From: Pseudomonas sp. SJZ074
GTDB lineage: Bacteria > Pseudomonadota > Gammaproteobacteria > Pseudomonadales > Pseudomonadaceae
Direction: 5' to 3'
Length of the DNA: 64,000 nt
Assembly (NCBI RefSeq): GCF_007828215.1
Contig: NZ_VIUE01000020.1
Location: forward strand, 51,009 to 115,008
In this document: positions 1 to 7,371 of the stretch, one piece after another
Layout of the letters: every line of letters starts with the position of its first letter
Numbering within the stretch: position 1 is the stretch's first letter
Notes under the pieces: generated by a model
The model's database searches: none
What the model saw: the letters and a program-made list of their open reading frames with translations, nothing else
Told to the model about the DNA's origin: nothing
Position numbers and translations under genes: made by a program

Positions 1-2
1 CT

Positions 3-827
3 GCCGACTGCCCCAGCGTGCTCGGCACTGTGGACGCGGTGACTCGCTTTCTGTTCGAGCAGGGCTGCTATGTCACCGAGCACCACTCCTTCGACGACCG
101 GCTTTCGGGACGTTTCTTCATTCGTGTGGAATTTCGCCAACCCGATGGTTTCGACGAGCAGGATTTCCGTACCGGCCTGGCCGGGCGCGCCGAAGCCTTT
201 GGCATGGTCTTCGAACTGACGCCGCCCAACTACCGGCCGAAAGTGGTGATCATGGTGTCCAAGGCCGATCACTGCCTCAACGATTTGCTCTACCGCCAGC
301 GCATTGGCCAGTTGTCCATGGACGTGGTCGCGGTGGTGTCCAATCACCCGGACCTCAAGCCGCTGGCCGACTGGCACCAGATTCCCTACTACCATTTTCC
401 CCTGGACCCGAACGACAAGCCGGCCCAGGAGCGGCAGGTGTGGCAGGTGATCGAAGACACCGGCGCCGAGCTGGTGATCCTCGCCCGCTACATGCAGGTG
501 CTGTCGCCGGAGCTGTGTCGCAAGCTCGACGGCAAGGCGATCAACATCCACCACTCCCTGCTGCCTGGCTTCAAGGGCGCGAAACCGTATCACCAGGCCT
601 ACAACAAAGGCGTGAAGCTGGTCGGTGCCACGGCGCACTACATCAATAACGACCTGGACGAAGGCCCGATCATCGCCCAGGGCGTGGAGGTGGTGGACCA
701 CAGTCATTACCCCGAGGACCTGATTGCCAAGGGGCGGGATATCGAAGGGCTCACATTGGCCCGGGCCGTGGGATACCACATTGAACGGCGGGTTTTCCTG
801 AACGCCAATCGTACTGTCGTTCTTTAG
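3..827 (+). CDS. purU: Formyltetrahydrofolate deformylase PurU, 5' end outside window
   Basis: PurU hydrolyses 10-formyl-tetrahydrofolate to formate and tetrahydrofolate in the cytoplasm. The reading frame is open from the first complete codon at base 3 (Ala-Asp-Cys-Pro-Ser), so the true start lies just upstream; a GTG at 18 is only an internal valine. An N-terminal ACT domain (about the first 75 residues) is followed by a formyltransferase domain with the INIHHSLLPGFKGAKPY signature and the LDEGPIIAQ segment carrying the expected Asn, His and Asp catalytic residues. Only some 15 residues appear to be missing compared with the usual length of about 285. The next gene is fdhA on the same strand; purU-fdhA pairs sit downstream of sarcosine oxidase genes in pseudomonads, where they handle one-carbon units from glycine betaine breakdown. 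The upstream genes are not visible. Confidence 0.95.
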   Translation, partial: ADCPSVLGTVDAVTRFLFEQGCYVTEHHSFDDRLSGRFFIRVEFRQPDGFDEQDFRTGLAGRAEAFGMVFELTPPNYRPKVVIMVSKADHCLNDLLYRQRIGQLSMDVVAVVSNHPDLKPLADWHQIPYYHFPLDPNDKPAQERQVWQVIEDTGAELVILARYMQVLSPELCRKLDGKAINIHHSLLPGFKGAKPYHQAYNKGVKLVGATAHYINNDLDEGPIIAQGVEVVDHSHYPEDLIAKGRDIEGLTLARAVGYHIERRVFLNANRTVVL

Positions 828-955
828 ATGCTTGGCGGCGCTCTGGGGCCCGTTGGCGAGCAGTTCTTCTTTGATAATCCCAGTACTAATCCGAGCACAA
901 ACGCGCTGCCTGCCTGGGTGACGCAGTTCCACAAAAACAACAGCGAGGTGAAAGC

Positions 956-2155
956 ATGTCCGGTAATCGTGGTGTCGTCTATCTCGGCAACGGCAAGGTC
1001 GAAGTACAGAAGATCGACTATCCAAAAATGCAGGACCCGCGTGGCAGAAAGATCGAGCACGGCGTCATCCTGCGCGTGGTATCCACCAACATCTGCGGCT
1101 CCGACCAACACATGGTGCGCGGCCGTACCACCGCCCAGACCGGCCTGGTCCTGGGTCACGAGATCACCGGTGAAGTGATCGAGAAGGGCAGCGACGTCGA
1201 GAACCTGAAGATCGGTGATCTTGTGTCGGTACCGTTCAACGTCGCGTGCGGTCGTTGCCGTTCCTGCAAGGAACAGCACACCGGCGTCTGCCTGACCGTC
1301 AACCCGGCCCGTGCCGGTGGCGCCTACGGCTATGTCGACATGGGTGACTGGACCGGCGGCCAGGCCGAATACGTGCTGGTGCCATATGCTGACTTCAACC
1401 TGCTGAAACTGCCGGACCGTGACAAGGCCATGGAGAAAATCCGCGACCTGACCTGTCTGTCCGACATCCTGCCTACCGGTTACCACGGCGCAGTGACTGC
1501 CGGCGTGGGGCCTGGCAGCACCGTGTACATCGCGGGTGCCGGTCCGGTCGGCCTTGCTGCTGCGGCTTCTGCTCGTCTGCTGGGCGCGGCAGTGGTCATC
1601 GTCGGCGATGTCAACCCGGTTCGCCTGGCTCACGCCAAGGCCCAGGGTTTCGAAATTGCCGACCTGTCCAAGGACACCCCGCTGCATGAGCAGATCGCTA
1701 ACCTGCTGGGCGAGCCGGAAGTTGACTGCGCTGTCGACGCCGTGGGCTTCGAAGCCCGTGGTCATGGCCATGAAGGTGTCAAGCAGGAGGCTCCGGCCAC
1801 CGTGCTCAACTCCCTGATGCAAGTGACCCGTGTCGCCGGCAAGATCGGTATCCCTGGCCTGTACGTCACCGAAGATCCGGGCGCGGTCGATGCCGCCGCC
1901 AAGATCGGTGCCCTGAGCATCCGCTTCGGCCTCGGCTGGGCCAAGTCCCACAGCTTCCACACCGGCCAGACTCCGGTGATGAAGTACAACCGCGCGCTGA
2001 TGCAGGCGATCATGTGGGACCGCATCAACATCGCGGAAATCGTCGGCGTACAGGTGATCAGCCTGGACGACGCGCCGAAAGGCTACGGCGAGTTCGACGC
2101 CGGTGTACCGAAGAAATTCGTGATCGACCCGCACAAGCTGTTCAGCGCGGCGTAA
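956..2155 (+). CDS. fdhA: Glutathione-independent formaldehyde dehydrogenase
   Basis: A 399-residue zinc-dependent, NAD-linked dehydrogenase that oxidises formaldehyde to formate without glutathione, as in P. putida FdhA. Visible features are the N-terminal zinc alcohol dehydrogenase fold with GHEITGEV, the structural-zinc cysteine cluster CGRCRSCKEQHTGVC, the catalytic CGSDQH segment near residue 46, and a nucleotide-binding glycine motif (AGAGPVGLAAAA) in the middle. The length equals that of the P. putida enzyme. The ATG at 956 follows a GAGGTGAAAGC ribosome site. It lies 128 bases after purU and is followed by a clear terminator, so the two probably form the end of a one-carbon or sarcosine-catabolic unit. 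Identity is secure from motifs; regulation is not visible. Confidence 0.95.
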   Translation: MSGNRGVVYLGNGKVEVQKIDYPKMQDPRGRKIEHGVILRVVSTNICGSDQHMVRGRTTAQTGLVLGHEITGEVIEKGSDVENLKIGDLVSVPFNVACGRCRSCKEQHTGVCLTVNPARAGGAYGYVDMGDWTGGQAEYVLVPYADFNLLKLPDRDKAMEKIRDLTCLSDILPTGYHGAVTAGVGPGSTVYIAGAGPVGLAAAASARLLGAAVVIVGDVNPVRLAHAKAQGFEIADLSKDTPLHEQIANLLGEPEVDCAVDAVGFEARGHGHEGVKQEAPATVLNSLMQVTRVAGKIGIPGLYVTEDPGAVDAAAKIGALSIRFGLGWAKSHSFHTGQTPVMKYNRALMQAIMWDRINIAEIVGVQVISLDDAPKGYGEFDAGVPKKFVIDPHKLFSAA

Positions 2156-2172
2156 GGCTGTAGGCAAGACGG

Positions 2173-2203
2173 AAAAAGGGCGACAGTGATGTCGCCCTTT
2201 TTA
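2173..2203 (+). terminator. Rho-independent terminator after fdhA
   Basis: A GGGCGAC stem with a short AGTGAT loop is followed by a T-run, 18 bases after the fdhA stop codon. A-tract and T-tract are matched, so it may also serve the minus-strand gene ending at 2212. Confidence 0.85.
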
Positions 2204-2211
2204 TTTGCGAT

Positions 2212-2565
2212 TTATTTGTCTTTGGTCAGGGTCAGCTCTCGGGTATAGATCACGTTGCCCTGATTGTCTTCCTGGGGATTGCCCCTGTATTGGCAGGTGT
2301 CCCCCGTGGGGGAAATGGAGACTGCTTTGAGATTGTGGCTCAGGAAGTCGTCTGAGTTGGATTGAAATTGTGACCCCGACCAAGTGCCTCCGTTTGCATC
2401 GGTCGCGGTGTATTTGAAGCCTTCATTATGTGGAGGCGGATAGGATGACGACGCATGAGAAGACTTTATAGTGCCCGGCTGAGGGCATGATGCGATCGTC
2501 GAGGCGTGCACAAGGCCAGGTAAAGCCAGCAGCGCAAACATACCGGCAAGTATCAACTTGTCCAT
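2212..2565 (-). CDS. Small exported protein, DUF3757-like
   Basis: A 117-residue protein with a typical signal peptide (first 22 residues, cleavage probably after VHA-S) and a mature part beginning STIASCPQPGTIK. It contains a PPPHNEGFKYTA segment, a W-x-G segment and a C-terminal CQYRG, giving two cysteines that could form a disulfide. It is clearly related to the next upstream protein (2605-2943): both share the signal peptide, the I-x-SCP...IK start, PPPH-x-EGF-x-YTA, a DDFL segment and C-x-Y near the C terminus. The pattern fits the uncharacterised DUF3757 family, remembered rather than searched. ATG at 2565 follows GGAG by eight bases. Probably periplasmic; function unknown. It is likely co-transcribed with 2605-2943, 39 bases upstream. 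Confidence 0.75.
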   Translation of the reverse strand: MDKLILAGMFALLALPGLVHASTIASCPQPGTIKSSHASSSYPPPHNEGFKYTATDANGGTWSGSQFQSNSDDFLSHNLKAVSISPTGDTCQYRGNPQEDNQGNVIYTRELTLTKDK

Positions 2566-2604
2566 AACAGGTACTCCGCTATTCGAAGGGTGATGGTGCT
2601 GGCG

Positions 2605-2943
2605 CTATTCTTTCTTCAATCTTAAATAGGGCGTCGACTTTTCGTTGCCTATAACAACATCTTTTCCGCCGTAGTCGCAGACCTTTCCATTGTCAGAGAT
2701 TTTCTCTGCCTTCAGCTCATACCTGGGATCCAGGAAGTCATCGGCAGTTGATGACACCTGACCCGTCCAGCCACCCGGGGCCGTGTATTGGAAGCCTTCA
2801 CCATGAGGGGGCGGAAGGTCCGGATCCGTGTAAGGCGTTGATTTGATATCGCTGACTTCTGGACAGGATCCGATATCCGCGGCATGGGCATTACCTATCA
2901 GCCCCATTGTCAAAAGCACGCCGGTGAGGATTATTTTGCACAT
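2605..2943 (-). CDS. Small exported protein, paralogue of the next gene
   Basis: A 112-residue protein with a signal peptide (about 21 residues, cleavage near AHA-A) and mature start ADIGSCPEVSDIK. It shares with its downstream neighbour the PPPHGEGFQYTAPGG and DDFLD segments and a CDYGG stretch near the end, so the pair arose by tandem duplication. Cysteines at the start and near the end are conserved between the two. The ATG follows GGAG at good spacing. A 16-bp dyad, CTGTCA-N4-TGACAG, lies 61 bases upstream of the start codon, and a similar dyad lies upstream of the third member-like gene ending at 4178. Exported protein of unknown role; DUF3757-like is my best family guess. Confidence 0.75.
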   Translation of the reverse strand: MCKIILTGVLLTMGLIGNAHAADIGSCPEVSDIKSTPYTDPDLPPPHGEGFQYTAPGGWTGQVSSTADDFLDPRYELKAEKISDNGKVCDYGGKDVVIGNEKSTPYLRLKKE

Positions 2944-3004
2944 TCGATGTACTCCGTTACTTGGTTACAGCCCGGATGTTCATCGATAGACAGACCCTCG
3001 CCTA

Positions 3005-3020
3005 CTGTCAGAGCTGACAG
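3005..3020. promoter_or_regulatory. 16-bp dyad CTGTCA-N4-TGACAG, possible operator
   Basis: A perfect palindrome with seven-base arms around AG, 61 bases upstream of the start at 2943. The same 16-bp pattern recurs at 4235-4250 upstream of another small exported-protein gene. The shared spacing suggests an operator for a common regulator. The regulator is unknown to me. Confidence 0.45.
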
Positions 3021-3104
3021 CACTCAAGGCCGATAAGAAATAGGCTCGCTCGTTTTTATATCCAAGTGTCCGTTCCATTTCCTGTCAGGGATGGATAATC
3101 CACT

Positions 3105-3680
3105 TCAAGGCTGGGTTACGGTTGCCGTTTTGACCCGCTCGCAGAAGTCGGGGTAGAAACCCCAGACATTCGTGTCCTGACATTCATGCTGGGCCTGGGT
3201 CAGCGCATCCCTGTCGAATGTGAGGCTTCCAGGTGCGCTGGCGAAGGTGATATAGCCATCCCTTTGGGTCTTGATCCCATCGAATCCTCGCATGTCGTAA
3301 ACCAGTTCAACGTCGTCGTCGGCAAGGAGTCGAGCCTTGACTGTCACTTGGGCGTACTGCTTGCCCCCGGGGGCGTCATTCAGTGCGGCGAGTCCATGAC
3401 CAACAACGCGTAACAGCCGGGGAACCCAACCCTCGTCGGTCCCGGCGGCGCCCGGGCGATAAGTCACGGTAAGCGTTTGCTGGTCGCGGGTGACCGCGGT
3501 CAGGGACGGGTCGTAGCGCTTGATGCGGTGCTCGATGGTCAGCCAGGTCTTCTGCTCCTCGCTGACACCATCGGCCAATTCCGGATTCAGCGGCCCTCTC
3601 AGGCATTCGTTGATACCTAGCGCGATCAGCATGCCCGCCAGGATCACCGCGAGGGTGGCGCCACCAATTTTTATGTCCAT
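3105..3680 (-). CDS. Membrane-anchored hypothetical protein
   Basis: A 191-residue protein from the ATG at 3680; a GTG at 3707 would add nine residues but has no better ribosome site. One hydrophobic segment near residues 5-24 (GGATLAVILAGMLIALGI) anchors a largely hydrophilic domain, presumably in the periplasm. Two cysteines lie in the C-terminal tail (HECQDTNVWGFYPDFCERV). No catalytic motif or family is recognised. It sits between small exported proteins transcribed in the same direction, with about 160 bases on the 3' side and 84 on the 5' side. Function unknown. Confidence 0.65.
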   Translation of the reverse strand: MDIKIGGATLAVILAGMLIALGINECLRGPLNPELADGVSEEQKTWLTIEHRIKRYDPSLTAVTRDQQTLTVTYRPGAAGTDEGWVPRLLRVVGHGLAALNDAPGGKQYAQVTVKARLLADDDVELVYDMRGFDGIKTQRDGYITFASAPGSLTFDRDALTQAQHECQDTNVWGFYPDFCERVKTATVTQP

Positions 3681-3764
3681 AGGCAAACTCTTCAGAGGGA
3701 GGCGCACTGTACGGTATCAGCGGACTCCGGGTCATCTGCCTGCGGCGGCTAAGCGATAGATCAA

Positions 3765-4178
3765 TCAGAAACTCAGGTTGAAGTCGTCAGCACCAATGAG
3801 CTTGCACACCTCAAGGGCAAGATTTTCGCAGCGCCGATTCGTCCACGCTGAAACAGGCGGCTGTATCTGAAGATACTGCAGCGCCAGGTTGACGGATGCG
3901 TATGCGCAAGTGAGGGTCGTACTGCCCGGTGTTGTTGGGGCGTCAATGTCATGGAGAGCAAACTCGGCGCCGTTGAGTTTCATGGATGCCGGATCGTCCA
4001 TGTTAATGACGCTCTGACTTGCCCACTCTCGTTCATCCTGCACTTCGATGGACTTAACCTCCCAGGGTTTGATGTGTTCAGTGATATTCGCAATGGCAGG
4101 ACAGGTTATTTCGCCGGCCCTGATATGGTCGATAAACAATAGAAGTAACCACGTGCATCCCGTCAGCGTAATTTTCAT
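3765..4178 (-). CDS. Small exported protein, possible third cluster member
   Basis: A 137-residue protein when started at the ATG at 4178, which puts a signal peptide (KITLTGCTWLLLLFIDHIRA) at the N terminus; the longer frame to 4241 would bury it. The mature start EITCPAIANITEH matches the I-x-CP...I opening of the two exported proteins at 2212-2943, but the rest is divergent. There are further cysteines in LTCAYAS, NRRCENLALEVCKL. A CTGTCA-N4-TGACAG dyad lies 56 bases upstream, nearly the same place as the one upstream of 2943. Probably periplasmic; no function can be assigned. Confidence 0.65.
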   Translation of the reverse strand: MKITLTGCTWLLLLFIDHIRAGEITCPAIANITEHIKPWEVKSIEVQDEREWASQSVINMDDPASMKLNGAEFALHDIDAPTTPGSTTLTCAYASVNLALQYLQIQPPVSAWTNRRCENLALEVCKLIGADDFNLSF

Positions 4179-4234
4179 GTCCAGGCTCCATTGGCTCCAA
4201 TAGAACATGGTCGTCATTGGCGCCGATCGGGCTA

Positions 4235-4250
4235 CTGTCAATCCTGACAG
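4235..4250. promoter_or_regulatory. Second CTGTCA-N4-TGACAG dyad
   Basis: Same 16-bp pattern as 3005-3020 with a different centre (ATCC), 56 bases upstream of the start at 4178. On the plus strand it is followed by TTTTTT, so it could alternatively work as a small terminator, but the matched position relative to both exported-protein genes favours an operator. Confidence 0.4.
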
Positions 4251-4362
4251 TTTTTTATGTCCATTCAGAATATGCGGAGCCGTTCATAGCGCTTTCGGCG
4301 ATGACTGGCATGTGGGCACGCGGAACGATCCTGGCCCTCCTCAGTCCAATCCACGATTTTAT

Positions 4363-4386
4363 GCCGCCCTTATCGGGCGGCTTTTT
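4363..4386 (+). terminator. Strong terminator hairpin with no gene in front
   Basis: GCCGCCC-loop-GGGCGGC followed by TTTTT, ending 23 bases before the next start codon. There is no plus-strand protein gene upstream since fdhA, so it may end a small RNA transcribed from the 4250-4360 region or insulate the following gene. Confidence 0.7.
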
Positions 4387-4409
4387 CATGGTTCAAGAGG
4401 GCGTTCGCA

Positions 4410-4988
4410 ATGAAGGTTTCACGCGGTTTCGCACTGTCCTGTCTGCTGTCGCTGGCGGCCGGTCCGGTCTTCGCGCAGTTCAGCCTCAGTGATGCGGCCA
4501 ATGCGGTGGCGGCCATGCAGGGCGGACGGGGTGAGCAGGGGGAGGGCGCCGTAGCCGCCGCGCCCGAAGCCGCCGGGCTGCTCAACACGTTGGGTTCGGA
4601 GCTGAAGATCACGCCGGAACAAGCCATCGGCGGTGCCGGCGCGATGTTGGGGCTGGCAAAGAACCGTCTCAGCGAGCCGCAATTTTCCGAGCTGAGCCAA
4701 AGCGTGCCGGGCCTGGACCAGATTGCTGGCAACAGTGCCATCGGTGGACTCAATGGCCTGGGTGGCCTGCTCGGTGGCGGTTCGCAGAAGAATGCCCTGC
4801 TCGATGGCCTGCTGGGCAACGTCAAGGACACCAGGGACCTGAACAATGCCTTCAGTGCCTTGGGCATGGACAGCGGCATGATCGGCCAGTTTGCTCCGGT
4901 GATCCTCCAATACCTCGGTCAGCAAGGCGTGGCCGGTTCATTGCTGCAGAACCTCGGTGGCATCTGGGGCACTGGTGCCGGCATCTGA
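4410..4988 (+). CDS. Exported DUF2780-family protein
   Basis: A 192-residue protein with a signal peptide (cleavage near VFA-Q at residues 22-23). The mature part is rich in Gly, Ala, Leu and Asn and contains the DUF2780 (VcgC/VcgE) pattern: LLNTLGSELKITPEQAIGG, LGLAKNRLSEPQFSEL, DLNNAFSALGMDSGMIGQFAP and a terminal VAGSLLQNLGGIW. The family is widespread in gamma-proteobacteria and has no established function. Start at 4410 is preceded by AAGAGGG. The gene ends one base before the convergent acyltransferase, so transcription of each reads into the other unless terminated. Probably periplasmic. Confidence 0.85.
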   Translation: MKVSRGFALSCLLSLAAGPVFAQFSLSDAANAVAAMQGGRGEQGEGAVAAAPEAAGLLNTLGSELKITPEQAIGGAGAMLGLAKNRLSEPQFSELSQSVPGLDQIAGNSAIGGLNGLGGLLGGGSQKNALLDGLLGNVKDTRDLNNAFSALGMDSGMIGQFAPVILQYLGQQGVAGSLLQNLGGIWGTGAGI

Positions 4989-5876
4989 TCAGCGGCGCTC
5001 GTCGAGCAAGGCGACGATGCGTCGGTCTTTTTCGGTCCAGAGCTGGTTGACCCAGTTCTGGATGTGCTGGCGAAACACGGGATCGTTTTCGTAATCGCCT
5101 TGCCACAGCGCAGGGTCCAGCGGGCGGGTCTGGATGTCGATGATGACCCTTGGCACAGAACCGCTGATCAGGTCCCAGAACCCCGGAATCCGCGCCTGCG
5201 GATACACCACGGTCACATCCAGGATCGCGTCCAGTTGTTCGCCCATCGCTGCCAGCACGAACGCGACGCCACCGGCCTTGGGCTTGAGCAGGTGGGCAAA
5301 GGGTGATTGCTGCTGCTGGCTCTTGGCGGCGGTAAAGCGTGTCCCTTCGAGGTAGTTCACCACGGTGACGGGCTGGCGCTTGAACAGCTCGCAAGCCGCC
5401 CGGGTGATTTCCAGATCCTTTCCGGCCAGTTCCGGGTTCTTCGCCAGGAAGGCCTTGGTGTAGCGCTTCATGAACGGATAGTCCAGCGCCCACCAGGCCA
5501 GTCCCAGGAACGGTACCCAGATCAGCTCTCTCTTGAGGAAAAACTTGAAGAACGGTGTGCGCCGGTTGAGGACCTGGATAAGGGCGGGAATGTCCACCCA
5601 TGACTGGTGATTGCTGATGACCAGGTAAGAGGTATCGCCACGCAAGCCTTCGCCACCGCGAATATCCCAGCGGGTGGGAATGCACAGGGCGAAGATCAGT
5701 TTGTCGATCTCGGCCCAGGTTTCGGCGATCCACATCACCGCCCACGAGGCGTAGTCGCGAAAGCGTCCGGGCAGGATCAGCTTGAGCAGCGCGAACACCA
5801 TCAGCGGCCCGAACAGCACCAGGGTGTTGAGCAACAGCAGCAGGGTGACGAAACAGCCGGTGAGCAGGCGGCGCAT
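4989..5876 (-). CDS. PlsC-like acyltransferase (YihG type)
   Basis: A 295-residue inner-membrane acyltransferase related to 1-acylglycerol-3-phosphate acyltransferases. One or two hydrophobic segments (residues 3-40) precede the catalytic NHQSWVD motif (His-x4-Asp, near residue 89) and the acceptor-binding block VVNYLEGTRFTAAK. The family closest in shape is E. coli YihG, a lysophospholipid acyltransferase of phospholipid metabolism; substrate cannot be read from sequence. The ATG at 5876 has an AAGAG ribosome site; the five-codon longer version would start at TTG. It converges with the DUF2780 gene and diverges from the protease gene at 6109. Confidence 0.85.
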   Translation of the reverse strand: MRRLLTGCFVTLLLLLNTLVLFGPLMVFALLKLILPGRFRDYASWAVMWIAETWAEIDKLIFALCIPTRWDIRGGEGLRGDTSYLVISNHQSWVDIPALIQVLNRRTPFFKFFLKRELIWVPFLGLAWWALDYPFMKRYTKAFLAKNPELAGKDLEITRAACELFKRQPVTVVNYLEGTRFTAAKSQQQQSPFAHLLKPKAGGVAFVLAAMGEQLDAILDVTVVYPQARIPGFWDLISGSVPRVIIDIQTRPLDPALWQGDYENDPVFRQHIQNWVNQLWTEKDRRIVALLDERR

Positions 5877-6108
5877 AAATGACTCTTGCAAGCGGGTGGG
5901 CGGGCCATGATAAGCAGCTTCGGGCGGCAGGCCAAATTGAGCCGGACGAATGTTTCACCTTCTGACCGGTATGCTGGGTTTCCAAACAGGCTTTGCCATT
6001 ACCCCAATCGGGGCGCTTCGCTGTTGCGCGGGAGTAAGCTCCCTCGCCCAGACCGAACGAATCCACCGCCCACGGTCTAAAAAACCACCCCCACAGGAGC
6101 CCTATTGC

Positions 6109-6615
6109 ATGAAATCCCTTCTCGCCCTGTTTTCCCTGGTGGCCCTTCCCGTGCTGGCCGCCGAACCGACCCTTTATGGGCGTTACGAATACATCGCGCT
6201 GCCGGAAATCGGTGGTGAAGTGCTCAAGGCCAAGATGGACACCGGGGCCCTGACCGCCTCGCTGTCGGCCAAGGACATTGAAACGTTTACCCGCGACGGT
6301 GATGACTGGGTGCGGTTCCGCCTGGCGACCAAGGACGCGAGCAACAAGGTCTTCGAGCACAAGATCGCGCGTATCAGCAAGATCAAGACCCGTTCCGAGG
6401 AGGATGAGGACGAGGACGAAAAGATCGCCCCCACCAAACGTCCGGTCGTGGACCTGGAACTGTGCCTGGGTAACGTCAAGCGTACCGTCGAGGTCAACCT
6501 GACCGACCGCAGCAGCTTCAATTACCCGCTGCTGATCGGCGCCAAGGCCCTGCGCGAATTCGGGGCGGCGGTGAACCCGGCCCGACGTTTCACGGCGGAC
6601 AAGCCCGACTGCTGA
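6109..6615 (+). CDS. Retropepsin-like / putative zinc protease, exported
   Basis: A 168-residue protein beginning at the ATG at 6109, ten bases after AGGAG; this gives a clean signal peptide (KSLLALFSLVALPVLAA). The mature domain has the KAKMDTGALTASLSA motif, where Asp-Thr-Gly is the catalytic triad of retropepsin-like aspartic proteases; the family is annotated as 'ATP-dependent zinc protease' (RimK-associated, DUF785). The segment LLIGAKALREFGAAVNP is the family's C-terminal signature. A highly acidic stretch (EEDEDEDEK) in the middle is unusual. Probably periplasmic; substrate unknown. It is 69 bases upstream of creB and separated by a hairpin. Confidence 0.85.
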   Translation: MKSLLALFSLVALPVLAAEPTLYGRYEYIALPEIGGEVLKAKMDTGALTASLSAKDIETFTRDGDDWVRFRLATKDASNKVFEHKIARISKIKTRSEEDEDEDEKIAPTKRPVVDLELCLGNVKRTVEVNLTDRSSFNYPLLIGAKALREFGAAVNPARRFTADKPDC

Positions 6616-6629
6616 TTTCCCCGATTGAC

Positions 6630-6650
6630 GTGCCCCGAGGCTTGGGGCAC
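6630..6650. other. GC-rich hairpin between protease gene and creB
   Basis: GTGCCCC-N7-GGGGCAC forms a perfect seven-base-pair stem. No T-run follows, so it is at best a weak terminator; it could also be an mRNA stability element. Confidence 0.4.
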
Positions 6651-6684
6651 CGTTCCGGCAACTTTACTGTCGGGCTCGCAAGAC

Positions 6685-7371
6685 ATGCCTCATATTCTGA
6701 TCGTCGAAGACGAAGCCGCCATCGCTGATACGCTGGTGTTCGCCCTGCAAGGCGAGGGCTTCGAGACCACGTGGCTGAGCCTTGGCGTTGCCGCGCTCGA
6801 GCACCAGAAAAACACCCCCGCGGACCTGATCATCCTCGACGTAGGGCTGCCAGATATCAGCGGTTTCGAGACTTGCAAGAATCTCAGACGTTTCAGCGAC
6901 GTTCCGGTCATTTTTCTGACAGCTCGGGATGGTGAGATCGACCGGGTCGTGGGCCTGGAGATCGGCGCCGATGATTACGTAGTCAAACCCTTCAGCCCTC
7001 GCGAGGTGGCGGCCAGGGTCCGCGCCATCCTCAAGCGGGTAGCGCCAGCGCCTCGCCCGGCCACGGAACTGGGCACGGCGTTGTTCCAGGTGGACAGCGA
7101 TCGCGTGCAGATCAACTATCGCGGCAAACCGCTGAACCTCACTCGCCACGAGTTTCGCCTGCTGAACTGTCTGCTGGAGCAACCGGAGCGGGTATTCAGT
7201 CGCGAACAACTGCTCGACGCCCTGGGCGTGGCCAGCGACGCCGGCTACGAGCGCAGCATCGACAGCCATATCAAGAGCGTGCGCGCCAAGTTGCGCCTGG
7301 TCAGGGCCGAGGCCGAACCGATCCAGACCCATCGTGGCCTCGGCTACAGCTACAGCCCGGGGCACAGCTGA
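6685..7371 (+). CDS. creB: Response regulator CreB
   Basis: A 228-residue OmpR-type response regulator: receiver domain with EDE at residues 8-10, phospho-acceptor Asp52 in LDVGLPD, Thr in FLTARDG and Lys in VVKPFSP, then a winged-helix DNA-binding domain (LTRHEFRLLNCLLEQPERVFSREQLL split over residues 150-180). The start MPHILIVEDE at 6685 is the family's usual N terminus; the longer frame adds nothing family-like. Its stop overlaps the creC start by one base. With creC and creD downstream it is the CreBC system, which in pseudomonads responds to cell-wall stress such as PBP4 inhibition and activates creD. A candidate cre-tag lies upstream of creD. Confidence 0.92.
   Translation: MPHILIVEDEAAIADTLVFALQGEGFETTWLSLGVAALEHQKNTPADLIILDVGLPDISGFETCKNLRRFSDVPVIFLTARDGEIDRVVGLEIGADDYVVKPFSPREVAARVRAILKRVAPAPRPATELGTALFQVDSDRVQINYRGKPLNLTRHEFRLLNCLLEQPERVFSREQLLDALGVASDAGYERSIDSHIKSVRAKLRLVRAEAEPIQTHRGLGYSYSPGHS

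Noticed and set aside
824..2167. A 447-codon minus-strand frame opposite fdhA, and many other long antisense frames
   Set aside because: High third-position GC keeps opposite frames open. The sense protein has clear zinc and NAD motifs; the antisense product has none.
6630..6650. Calling the hairpin before creB a true terminator
   Set aside because: There is no T-run after the stem; it is listed only as a structure.
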